Of a stretch of 64,000 nt of DNA, positions 28,094 through 35,892 are shown piece by piece. The stretch covers positions 558,001-622,000 of the forward strand of contig CBDIDG010000005.1 in assembly GCA_965277615.1 (NCBI GenBank), written 5' to 3'. The notes under the pieces were generated by a model that was given only the letters and a program-made list of their open reading frames with translations, did no database searches and was not told the origin of the DNA. The position numbers and the translations under genes were made by a program. The DNA is from Bog-532 sp965277615. GTDB lineage: Bacteria; Actinomycetota; Actinomycetes; Streptosporangiales; Streptosporangiaceae. Within the stretch, counting starts at the first letter, position 1. Each line of letters opens with the position of its first letter.

Positions 28094-28558
28094 TTATTCT
28101 CCGACTACAGAATGTTCTGCTGGTGGGACCCGGGCCACCCGCCGGGACGGCTGGTGCGGAGCGGTGAGCTGGGCCCACACCGTGGTCATCCCGTCCTCCC
28201 GCAGCACCCCCCAGCGATCGGACAGGCTCTCCACGATGCCGAGGCCGCGCCCGCCCGGCGCACCCGGCGCGGGCTCGGTGACCCGCGGCAGCGGGCCGTC
28301 GCCGGCGTCACTGACCGCGATCCGCAGCGCGTCATGGTCGAGAGACCAGGTCACCCGGACCTGCGCGCCGGTCAGCGGGGCCGCGTGGCGGATCGCGTTG
28401 CTGAGCAGTTCACTGACCACGAGGGCGGCGTCACCCACCGCCTGCTCGTGGATTCCCGCCGCGGCCAGGTCGGAGACGAGGTCACGACGGGCCACCGCGA
28501 CGCTGGACGGGGTGTACGGAAGCAGCACGATGGCCGACGTCCTCACCTCCTCGTGCAC
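28094..28558 (-). CDS. RsbW-like ATP-binding anti-sigma factor / serine kinase
   Basis: 154 residues with the GHKL HATPase_c2 layout: VVSELLSNAIRHA (N box near residues 47-59), AVSDAGDGPLP and GGRGLGIVESLSDRWG (G boxes). Proteins of this type bind sigma factors and phosphorylate STAS antagonists. The STAS gene downstream is a candidate partner. The start is the GTG at 28558, preceded by a GAGG run. Confidence 0.85.
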   Translation of the reverse strand: MHEEVRTSAIVLLPYTPSSVAVARRDLVSDLAAAGIHEQAVGDAALVVSELLSNAIRHAAPLTGAQVRVTWSLDHDALRIAVSDAGDGPLPRVTEPAPGAPGGRGLGIVESLSDRWGVLREDGMTTVWAQLTAPHQPSRRVARVPPAEHSVVGE

Positions 28559-28799
28559 CTGTTCCGCCCATGATCAAACGAACCCGGTACTGGCGGAAAT
28601 GCCCCGCGGGAGAGTTCTGGAAACCGTAACGGTCACATTTTGTAGCCAGCATGGGAAAAGAACGGCCGCAGTCTCGGTCCCGCACGCAAAATGGGCCACA
28701 TAATGTGACAGCTCGTATTCATACTGACGGGTGACGCCGTGACACTCCGGTCCCGTCAAAGCCTTAGGCTGGCGGTATCCCGAGACGCGAAAGCGAGGT

Positions 28800-29582
28800 A
28801 TGGCCGTGGCTGACCCAATGGTCGTCGTTGACGACCTGCACATCGTCTATCGCGTCTACGGCGCAGGCGGCAGCAAGGGCACCGCGGCGACGGCGATGAT
28901 GCGGCTGCTGCGCCGCCAGAACCGGCCCGGAATGCGCGAGGTGCACGCCATCCGCGGCATCTCCTTCGTGGCCAACCGCGGCGACGCGGTCGGGATCATC
29001 GGCCGGAACGGGTCCGGTAAGTCGACCCTGCTGCGCGCGATCGCGGGCCTGCTGCCCCCGGAGCAGGGTGCCGTCTATACCACCGGCGAGGCGTCGCTGC
29101 TGGGCGTCAACGCCGCACTGCTGGACGACCTCACCGGCGAGCGGAACGTGGTGCTGGGCTGCCTGGCCATGGGCATGAGCCCGCAGGAGGTCAAGGACCG
29201 GTACCGCGACATCGTGGAGTTCTCCGGCGTGGGCGACTTCATCGACCTGCCCATGCGCACCTATTCCAGCGGCATGGGCTCCCGGCTGCGCTTCGCCATC
29301 GCCTCGGCCAAGAGCCACGACGTGCTGCTCATCGACGAGGCCCTGGCCACCGGCGACGCCCCGTTCCGGGCCAAGAGCCACAAGCGCATCGAAGAACTGC
29401 GGCAGGAGTCCGGCGCGGTGTTCCTGGTCGCCCACAACCTGTCCGAGGTCGAGGAGACCTGTAACCGCGTCATCTGGCTCGAGCGCGGCGAGATCATCAT
29501 GGACGGCGACGACGTGCCCGGCATCATCGACGCCTACCTCGAAGCCTCCGGCGGCGACCGCCGCACCCGCCAGCCCGTCTAG
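28800..29582 (+). CDS. ABC transporter ATPase, polysaccharide/teichoic-acid export type
   Basis: 260 residues. Walker A is GRNGSGKST (68-76), the signature is YSSGMGSRLRF near 157, and Walker B is VLLIDEAL near 176. The long N-terminal segment before Walker A and the VNAALLDDLTGERNV motif are typical of Wzt/TagH/RfbE-type exporters of cell-surface glycans. No permease gene is adjacent, so the partner must be encoded elsewhere. The class of substrate fits the glycosyltransferase genes in this window but is not proven by it. Confidence 0.85.
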   Translation: MAVADPMVVVDDLHIVYRVYGAGGSKGTAATAMMRLLRRQNRPGMREVHAIRGISFVANRGDAVGIIGRNGSGKSTLLRAIAGLLPPEQGAVYTTGEASLLGVNAALLDDLTGERNVVLGCLAMGMSPQEVKDRYRDIVEFSGVGDFIDLPMRTYSSGMGSRLRFAIASAKSHDVLLIDEALATGDAPFRAKSHKRIEELRQESGAVFLVAHNLSEVEETCNRVIWLERGEIIMDGDDVPGIIDAYLEASGGDRRTRQPV

Positions 29583-29629
29583 CCCGCCCTTGCCGCCTGC
29601 GCGGATGGGCTTGGAGAAGGGGGTTGGTG

Positions 29630-30895
29630 GTGGATCGGCGGACCCGGCGCCTGGCCTGGTTTGGTGGCGCATGCGTGACCGTGGTGGCGGTGGTCGCGAT
29701 CTTCGCGGTGCTCTTCCGGCCGGGTTCAGACAGCCGCCATTCCGCGTCGGCCCGGCCGTCCCACCGGAGCACAGCGCAGGCCTCAGTCGCCGGCCCGGCA
29801 TCACATCCGCCCGCCACACCTCCGCCCGCCACGTGGCAGGTGGCGGGCCCGATTGCCGACCTGTCGATGCCGCTGGCAGGGATGCCTCCGGTGGCTGACC
29901 CAGCCAACATCTACGCCGACGCAGGGGCGAACATGCTCGGCCCGGCGGTGCGCGGAGCGCCCTACCGGATCTACGTGCCGGACAGCGGTGGGTCCACCGT
30001 CACCGTCATCAACCCTGCCACCCGCCGGGTGATCGCGACCTACCCGACCGGGCGCAACCCGCAGCACGTGGTGCCCGGCTACGACATGCGCACGCTCTAC
30101 GTGACGAATGACCTGGCTAACAGCCTCACTCCGATCAATCCCGGCACCGGCCGGCCAGCCGGCCCGAATATCGGCGTGGCCGACCCGTACAACATGTACT
30201 TCACCCCCGACGGGCGCTACGCCGTCGTGGTGGCTGAATCCCAGCAGAACCTGGACTTCCGCGACCCGCACACCTTCGCCCTCAGGCACCGAATCCATGT
30301 GAATTGCGCAGGCGTGGACCACATCGACTTTGCGGCCAACGGCGCCTACCTGATCGCCACGTGCGAGTTCGCCGGGCGCCTGGTCCGCATCGACCTGCAC
30401 AACCTGACCGTGGCCGGGTACCTGAACGTGCCAGGCTCCGCACCGCAGGACATCAAACTAGACCCGGCCGGGCGTATCTTCTACGTCGCCGACAAGAATC
30501 ACGCCGGCGTGTGGCTGATCGACGCGGCGACCTTCAAGGTCACCGGATTCATCCCCACCGGCCCGGACGCGCATGGCCTGTACCCCAGTCGCGACGCCCG
30601 CTACCTGTACGTCACGAACCGCGGCAACGGCACGATCACCCTGATCAACTTCGCGACCAGGAAGGTCGCCACTACCTGGCGGATCCCTGGCGGAGGCAGC
30701 CCGGACATGGGCAACCTGTCCCCGGACGGGAAGGTGTTCTGGGTGTCCGGGCGCTACGACAACGTGGTGTACGAAATCTCCACCACCGATGGCCGCCTGC
30801 TGGCCAAGATCCCGGTGGGGTCGCAGCCGCACGGGCTGTGCGTGTGGCCGCAGCCGGGCCGCTACTCCCTCGGCCACACCGGGATCACCCGGTGA
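29630..30895 (+). CDS. Exported YVTN-type beta-propeller protein
   Basis: About 421 residues. An N-terminal membrane anchor or signal (LAWFGGACVTVVAVVAIFAVLF) is followed by a Pro/Ala/Ser/His-rich linker to about residue 65. Seven beta-propeller-like repeats follow (PYRIYVPDSGGSTVTVINPATRRVIATYPTG; LYVTNDLANSLTPINPGTG; YLYVTNRGNGTITLINFATRKV; and others). GTG at 29630 lies six bases after AAGGGGG; GTG 29627 and TTG 29624 are alternatives. It overlaps the next gene by GTGA. Its ligand or enzymatic role is unknown. Confidence 0.82.
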   Translation: MDRRTRRLAWFGGACVTVVAVVAIFAVLFRPGSDSRHSASARPSHRSTAQASVAGPASHPPATPPPATWQVAGPIADLSMPLAGMPPVADPANIYADAGANMLGPAVRGAPYRIYVPDSGGSTVTVINPATRRVIATYPTGRNPQHVVPGYDMRTLYVTNDLANSLTPINPGTGRPAGPNIGVADPYNMYFTPDGRYAVVVAESQQNLDFRDPHTFALRHRIHVNCAGVDHIDFAANGAYLIATCEFAGRLVRIDLHNLTVAGYLNVPGSAPQDIKLDPAGRIFYVADKNHAGVWLIDAATFKVTGFIPTGPDAHGLYPSRDARYLYVTNRGNGTITLINFATRKVATTWRIPGGGSPDMGNLSPDGKVFWVSGRYDNVVYEISTTDGRLLAKIPVGSQPHGLCVWPQPGRYSLGHTGITR

Positions 30896-31434
30896 ACGCA
30901 CTGCGGCTCAGCCACCCTGGCCGCGTCGCCCGCCGGGCCGGGCTGATGCTGACCGGCCTGCTCCTGGTGCTGGCCGGACTGGCCGGAGCAGCCCCCGCTC
31001 GCGGCGCCGGTGACGTCAGCGCCCGACTGGGTCCACTGAGGGTCAGCGCTACCGCGCTGCGTCCCGGACCGGCCGGCACGCTGACCACGTACCTGCAGGT
31101 CAGCACCAGCGGGCAAGCTTCTGATCAGCTGGACGCCGCGATCGCCGCGGGCGGCGGAGCGGTGGCGGTCCACCACCAGCAGGTCAGCGTGGGGGAGATC
31201 TCGGACCTCACCGGCTGCGGTACCGAACCTCCGCCACCGGGGGTCGTGAGTTACTGGCTTCACTACGGCCCGCTTCTGGTCCCCGGACGTTCCGGCGGCC
31301 CGGCGCCGCCTGCGGACGCGACCCTGACCGTGCTACCGGACGCCTCCCGGCCGGGCCGCGCGACCGTAGCCATCACCTTGTACTTCGCGCGCGCCGGCTC
31401 GGTGATTCTGCGCCTGCCCGTCAGCCCGGCCTAA
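30892..31434 (+). CDS. Secreted protein of unknown function
   Basis: 180 residues with a clear signal peptide (RRAGLMLTGLLLVLAGLAGAAPARGA). The mature part is beta-rich (GPLRVSATALRPGPAGTLTTYLQVSTSG) and has one cysteine (GCGTEPPPP). The GTG start overlaps the TGA of the beta-propeller gene, so the two are translationally coupled and probably work together outside the cell. Its stop shares bases with the stop of the convergent SCO1 gene (CTAA at 31431-31434). Confidence 0.75.
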   Translation: MNALRLSHPGRVARRAGLMLTGLLLVLAGLAGAAPARGAGDVSARLGPLRVSATALRPGPAGTLTTYLQVSTSGQASDQLDAAIAAGGGAVAVHHQQVSVGEISDLTGCGTEPPPPGVVSYWLHYGPLLVPGRSGGPAPPADATLTVLPDASRPGRATVAITLYFARAGSVILRLPVSPA

Positions 31435-32216
31435 CCAGCCGGCGGCCGGATTGCCTTCCCGGTCAGCCAGGCGATGGGAGTGATCGCCTGGGCCGCCGTC
31501 CAGGTGCTCGCGTCCGGATGGCTGAGGTCGGCGCGGCCCTGCGGGCTCAGGAAGCGGCGCAGGGCCGGCGTGATGGGCGCCCCCCGGGCGTTGGGATTGC
31601 CCTGCACGGCAAATCGTTCCCGTCCCTGGGCATCGAGGTAGATCAGTGCGTCTTCATGATCGACGTCGTAGGTCAGCGTCTTGCCGGTCAGCCAGTCGGT
31701 TCCGGGCGGCCGGTCCTCGGCGACCCGCTGGTAGTGCACCCGGAAGTACCGCCAGATTTGCCCGATGACCGCCGGGCTGGCGGTGAGCAGCGACCAGTTC
31801 GCCGGGGCCCCGGCCAGCTTCCGGTAGGCGCGCAGCCGGGGCGTCGTGTCCCGGCCCGGGTCCACGGTGAGCTCAGCGAACCGCACCCGGGAGCCCAGCC
31901 CGGCCGCCGTGACCGCGCGGTCCATCGTCAGCAGGTTGCCGGTCGTCAGCGGGCAGGTCTCCTGGCACAGGGTGAGGAAGTCGGTAAGCACCACAACCTG
32001 GCCGTGCCAGGCGGCCAGGCTGGTCGTCTGGCCCGTGTCCGTGGTCAGCGGCAGATCCGCGACCGCAGCCGGCACCGGCCTGTCCTCCACCGTACCGAGA
32101 TAGGCCGACGGCGGACCTGGGACGCCTGGCCCCCTGCCGCACGCGGTGACGGCCAGGACGGACGCGGCCAGCATCCCCGCAAGCAGGATTGGCCAGCCTC
32201 GCACCGTCGCCCTCAC
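31431..32216 (-). CDS. SCO1/SenC-type copper chaperone lipoprotein
   Basis: 261 residues. The lipobox is LAVTAC near residue 20. The thioredoxin-like domain carries the copper-binding CxxxCP motif (LCQETCPLTT near 83-92) and the distal histidine in DVDHEDALIYLDAQG. Such proteins deliver copper to the CuA site of cytochrome oxidase or act as thiol reductases. The GTG at 32216 overlaps the stop of the deacetylase gene (GTGA), so it is the second gene of a two-gene operon. Confidence 0.85.
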   Translation of the reverse strand: MRATVRGWPILLAGMLAASVLAVTACGRGPGVPGPPSAYLGTVEDRPVPAAVADLPLTTDTGQTTSLAAWHGQVVVLTDFLTLCQETCPLTTGNLLTMDRAVTAAGLGSRVRFAELTVDPGRDTTPRLRAYRKLAGAPANWSLLTASPAVIGQIWRYFRVHYQRVAEDRPPGTDWLTGKTLTYDVDHEDALIYLDAQGRERFAVQGNPNARGAPITPALRRFLSPQGRADLSHPDASTWTAAQAITPIAWLTGKAIRPPAG

Positions 32217-33004
32217 CCCAACAGCAGACCGGTAAGCGTGACCGGGCGCAGTTGCCGGCTGGCCAGACCCCGCACGATCGCGGGCAAGGCGATCACGGTC
32301 CCGGGATGCCCGAGATGCAGGCTGACGATCGACCCCGGCCGCGTCGATCCGAGCACGGTGGACACGATCGCGTCTGGTCCGGGATCGGTGTAGTCGAGCG
32401 AATCCACGTCGTACGATACGCACGTTTGATAGCCCGCCTTGCGGGCCTCCCGCTCGATCAGCGGTGTCGAGTACTGCGTTTGTGAGGGCCGAAACCAGCG
32501 GCCCGCCGATCCGGTCAGCGTGCGCAGCTGTTGCGCGCATCCCGCGATCTCCGCGTAGGCGCCCGAAGCGTCCATGGCCCTGATGTCGAGGTGATGCATG
32601 GTGTGATTGCCCAGATCGTGGCCACCGCGCACGATCCGCTCCGCGACCTGCGGATTCTGTTCGAGCCAGGTCCCGACGGCGAGCACTGTGATCCGGGCTC
32701 CCGCGCGCTCTGCCTCGCCGAGCAGCGCGTCGGTCATTGAGACTGGCCCCTGGCCGTGGAAGGTGAGCGCCACCTGGGGACGGCGCCGTGACCCGTGCAC
32801 GACCTGCGGGCCAAGGGGCATGTTCCCCTCACCGCGCGTGCTCGCTGGCGGCGACGGCGTTGATGACGGCGACGGCACGGCTGATCGATGAGCGTCACTG
32901 CCCGGCGGCGCGCCGCCCGGCCGCGCGCTCGAGCACCCGGCCAGCCCCGCCCCGGTTATGGCTCCGCCCGCCAGCAGCAAGAATTCCCGTCGCTCAATAG
33001 ACAT
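32213..33004 (-). CDS. Polysaccharide deacetylase (NodB fold), exported, atypical motif 1
   Basis: 263 residues. The N-terminus is a Tat-type lipoprotein signal (RREFLLLAGGAITGAGLAGC). The NodB core has motif 2 GNHTMHH and motif 5 VSLHLGHPG, but motif 1, normally TFDDGP, reads TFHGQG, which removes the catalytic-base and metal aspartates. Motif 3 reads FRPSQTQYS. The TFHG variant appears to define a separate actinobacterial subgroup, so substrate and mechanism are uncertain. It heads an operon with the SCO1-like gene. Confidence 0.78.
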   Translation of the reverse strand: MSIERREFLLLAGGAITGAGLAGCSSARPGGAPPGSDAHRSAVPSPSSTPSPPASTRGEGNMPLGPQVVHGSRRRPQVALTFHGQGPVSMTDALLGEAERAGARITVLAVGTWLEQNPQVAERIVRGGHDLGNHTMHHLDIRAMDASGAYAEIAGCAQQLRTLTGSAGRWFRPSQTQYSTPLIEREARKAGYQTCVSYDVDSLDYTDPGPDAIVSTVLGSTRPGSIVSLHLGHPGTVIALPAIVRGLASRQLRPVTLTGLLLG

Positions 33005-33048
33005 CTGCAGAACAGTATCCCCCGGCCGACCCCACCGCTCCCCCCTTC

Positions 33049-34914
33049 TTACGCGGTGGCGGCGTCCTGGAGGACCAGGCGCATGATCGTGCCGCCGGTG
33101 GCGCGGGAGCGGGCGTCCACCTCGCCGCCCTGCGCGACGGCCAGGCGGCGGACGATGAACAGGCCGATGCCGATGCCGCCGAAGCGCCGGCGGTCGCCGG
33201 CCTCGCCCTGGAAGAAGCGCTCGAAGATCCGCTCGTGGTCGCCGTCGGCGATGCCGATGCCGTGGTCTTCCACGGTGACCTCGATCCGGCCGCCCGCGGC
33301 CCGGGCCCGGACCACGATCTCACCGCCCTGGGGTGAGTACTTGAACGCGTTTTCCAGCAGCTGGCCCACGATGATGTCGGTGGCCATGGTGTCGCCGTAG
33401 GCGGCGGGCAGGTCGTCGGGGATGTCGGCGCTCAGCGTGTGCTTTTCCGACAGCGGCTGGAACGCGAGCACCGCCGCCTGCAGCAGCGCGGCCAGGTCAA
33501 AAGACCCGTTGCGCACCGGGAGCTGGTCCGCGCCGGCCCGGGAGCCGAGCAGCAGCTGCTCGACCAGGCGGCCGAGTGAGCCGGCCCGTTCGGCGATCGT
33601 CTGCACGGCCGCGCGCCGGTCGGGATCGGTCAGCTGGTCCCAGCGCTGGGCCAGGGTGCTGGCGAAGCCCTGCACCACGGTGATCGGGGTCCGCAGCTCG
33701 TGGCTGGTGGTGGCCAGGAACAGGTCCTTGGCCTCCTCCAGCTCCTTGGCCGCGGTCACGTCACGGAAGTCGATGACGCGCTCGTCGCTGCCGGACAGCG
33801 CGGTGCACAGCACGTCGAGCCACTGCCCGCTGGGCAGCCGGTGGGTGAGCTTGGCCCCCGGCTCCGGTTGCGGGAACGGCGGCGCCTTGCCCATCGCCGC
33901 GTCGGCGGCCACCCCGGTGAGCCGGTGCGCGGCCGGGTTCCACTGCCGGACCAGGCCGGCGCCGTCCAGCACGGCGATGCCGTCCGCGCTGCCGTCGATG
34001 ACCGCGCGTTCGTGGGCCCGCTGGCGCAGGGCTTCCTCGAACGCCATCGCGTTGGTCAGGGCGACACCGGCGTGCCCGGCCAGCAGCTCGAGCAGTTCCA
34101 GCTCAACGTGGGACAGGTTGCGCCGGCTGTACAGCGCGTACAGCGCGCCGTAGGGACGCTCCCCCACGTGCGACAGGCTGAGCGCGATCGTGTGCAGGCC
34201 GGGCAGCGCGGACCAGATCAGGTCGTCGAAGCCGCCGGAGTCGCCGGTGGTCATCATGACCGTCTTGCCCGACCGCATCAGGTCGCCGACCAGGCTGGTG
34301 GTCAGGTCGGCGGTGCGGCCGCGCAGCCGCTCCGGCAGCCCGGACGTGCTGACCAGCCGCAGCTGGTTGTCTTCGATGATCACGAAGCCGCCCGCGTCGG
34401 CCCCGGTCAGCTCGCGCAGGCTGGCCGCGATGCGGTCCAGGACCGAGCCCAGGTCACGCTGGGCGTTCATGTCGGCCACCACGTCACCGAGGCGGCGGAC
34501 CACCCGGGCCCGCTCGGCCATGTAGTGCCGGGCCACATCGTCCTCGCCGCCCTGATGGCAGACGGCGACCCAGCCGGTCACGTCGCCGCCCACGTCGAGG
34601 AGCGCGCTGGTGTCGATGCGGACGTCCATCGCGCTGCCGTCCTTGCGGATGCGCCGGGTCGCGAACGAGATCTGGCCACCGCCGCGGACCCGCTCCAGCA
34701 CCGCGTTGTGCTCGGCCTTGAGCTCCTCGGGGATGATCGGCGGTTCGAGGCCGACCACTTCGGGCGCGGTCCAGCCGAACATCCGCTCCGCCGCCGGGTT
34801 CCACAGCAGCACGGTGCGATCGGTGTCGACCGCGACGATCGCGTCGGCCGCGCATTCGATCACCGCCCGGGCCGTCGCGTCGAACCGGCCCGTGACCTCC
34901 ACTGGCTCTGTCAC
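33049..34914 (-). CDS. Sensor histidine kinase (PAS-GAF-PAS-HisKA-HATPase)
   Basis: About 621 residues without transmembrane helices. The order is: PAS near 10-110 (AADAIVAVDTDRTVLLWNPAAERMFG), GAF near 140-290, a second PAS near 295-390 (DGSADGIAVLDGAGLVRQWNPAAHRLTG), HisKA with the H box TTSHELRTPITVV near 405, and HATPase with LLENAFKYSP and EDHGIGIADGD. It is a cytosolic sensor, possibly of redox or a small ligand. The GTG at 34914 follows GAGGG; the reading frame continues upstream into an FAD-oxidase relic. No response regulator gene is adjacent. Confidence 0.87.
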   Translation of the reverse strand: MTEPVEVTGRFDATARAVIECAADAIVAVDTDRTVLLWNPAAERMFGWTAPEVVGLEPPIIPEELKAEHNAVLERVRGGGQISFATRRIRKDGSAMDVRIDTSALLDVGGDVTGWVAVCHQGGEDDVARHYMAERARVVRRLGDVVADMNAQRDLGSVLDRIAASLRELTGADAGGFVIIEDNQLRLVSTSGLPERLRGRTADLTTSLVGDLMRSGKTVMMTTGDSGGFDDLIWSALPGLHTIALSLSHVGERPYGALYALYSRRNLSHVELELLELLAGHAGVALTNAMAFEEALRQRAHERAVIDGSADGIAVLDGAGLVRQWNPAAHRLTGVAADAAMGKAPPFPQPEPGAKLTHRLPSGQWLDVLCTALSGSDERVIDFRDVTAAKELEEAKDLFLATTSHELRTPITVVQGFASTLAQRWDQLTDPDRRAAVQTIAERAGSLGRLVEQLLLGSRAGADQLPVRNGSFDLAALLQAAVLAFQPLSEKHTLSADIPDDLPAAYGDTMATDIIVGQLLENAFKYSPQGGEIVVRARAAGGRIEVTVEDHGIGIADGDHERIFERFFQGEAGDRRRFGGIGIGLFIVRRLAVAQGGEVDARSRATGGTIMRLVLQDAATA

Positions 34915-34962
34915 CACCCCCTCATGGTGCCACCAGGCGAGGCCGCCCGCCCCCCGACAGGA

Positions 34963-35060
34963 GAACAGCACGCCCGGGTTGAACAGGCCGGACGGGTCGA
35001 GCGCCGTCTTGATCGCCCGCATGACCGATCGCTCCTCCGGCGTCCGGTTCAGCCCGGCCG
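34963..35060 (-). pseudogene. C-terminal relic of an FAD-linked oxidase
   Basis: About 30 codons just upstream of the histidine-kinase start encode RTPEERSVMRAIKTALDPSG followed by LFNPGVLF. This is the characteristic end of FAD_oxidase_C/GlcD-type proteins (MRAIKxALDPxGLxNPGKVL). The rest of that gene is absent. An AT-rich patch begins about 27 bases further upstream, and the frame runs on without a stop into the kinase gene. It is best read as a deletion scar. Confidence 0.65.
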
Positions 35061-35154
35061 CTGACTCCGAAGACGCCCGGCTAGGTATTTGCTTGTTTAA
35101 TACCAAATAAATGAAGGAATGACTGGCCGGTTTAGAGGGCATACGTTGCAGTAA

Positions 35155-35255
35155 CAAGGGCTCCTCCGGGCGTCCGGCATCAAGGGCTCCTTCGGGAGCC
35201 CGGCACCAGGGGCTCCTCCGGGAGTCATCAGCAAGGGCTCCACCCGGGGCCACCG
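35155..35255. repeat. Four tandem 26-bp hairpin-forming units
   Basis: Four imperfect units start at 35155, 35181, 35207 and 35232, each beginning CA(A/G)GGGCTCC. Unit 2 contains GGGCTCC-TTCG-GGAGCCC, a perfect stem capped by a UUCG-type tetraloop. The array fills the gap between the FAD-oxidase relic and the universal stress gene. It may act as a terminator or RNA-processing array, or simply be a slippage repeat. Confidence 0.65.
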
Positions 35256-35258
35256 AAC

Positions 35259-35783
35259 GTGCGACAGGTTCCCGCAAGGATGCGGACATTGGACCAGGCA
35301 GAGTCTTATCCCCCTCCGGGCCAGCCGGAACGGCGGCGTGGGCCGGAACAGCACGGCCATGCCCGGCTCGATCATCCGGTCGTGGTGGGGTACGACGGCT
35401 CCTCCTGCAGCCGCAACGCGCTGGCCTACGCGGCCGGGGTGGCGCGCCGGCTCGGCCGCCCCCTCCTGATCGTGCACGTGTCGTCCACCGGCATGTACTG
35501 CGAACCGCTGACCGGCCAGGTGATCGGCCTGCCCGAGCACGGCGGCGACCTGGAGAAGTGGCTGCGGGCCGAGCTGGAACAGACCGCCGACCCCGACGGC
35601 CTCGACGTGCACGTGCGCACCCGCCGGGGCAGCCCGGCCCGCGAGCTGGCCGCCATCGCCGCCGAGCAGGACGCGGATGCGCTGGTCATCGGTGCTCCGT
35701 CGCGGAGCTGGCGGCGCATCAGCGGCTCGGTACCGGGCTGGCTGGCCCGGCACGCCAGCTGCCCGGTCATCGTGGTGCCCTGA
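35259..35783 (+). CDS. Universal stress protein (UspA family)
   Basis: 174 residues, one Usp domain: HPVVVGYDGSSCSRNALAYAAGVARRLGRPLLIVHV at the start, and ALVIGAPSRSWRRISGSVPGWLARHASCPVIVV at the end. The latter has the G-x2-G-x9-G(S/T)-like nucleotide-binding region, partly degenerate. The first 38 residues are extra. GTG at 35259 is used; ATG at 35280 is an alternative but has AAGG directly abutting it. The hairpin-repeat array lies immediately upstream. Confidence 0.85.
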   Translation: MRQVPARMRTLDQAESYPPPGQPERRRGPEQHGHARLDHPVVVGYDGSSCSRNALAYAAGVARRLGRPLLIVHVSSTGMYCEPLTGQVIGLPEHGGDLEKWLRAELEQTADPDGLDVHVRTRRGSPARELAAIAAEQDADALVIGAPSRSWRRISGSVPGWLARHASCPVIVVP

Positions 35784-35892
35784 AAACACCGCGCCCTGAT
35801 CACGTCAACCGCTGGTCTCGGGCCACAACGCGGGTAGCTGCTCGACCTCGTTCACCCCGCATCGGTAACACCCCCATTAATGAAAAAATCAG

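Noticed and set aside
34915..35289. Histidine kinase starting at 35289 (746 residues)
   Set aside because: The extra N-terminus is partly encoded by hairpin repeats, an AT-rich patch and an FAD-oxidase relic. A GTG with GAGGG upstream at 34914 fits the PAS domain start.
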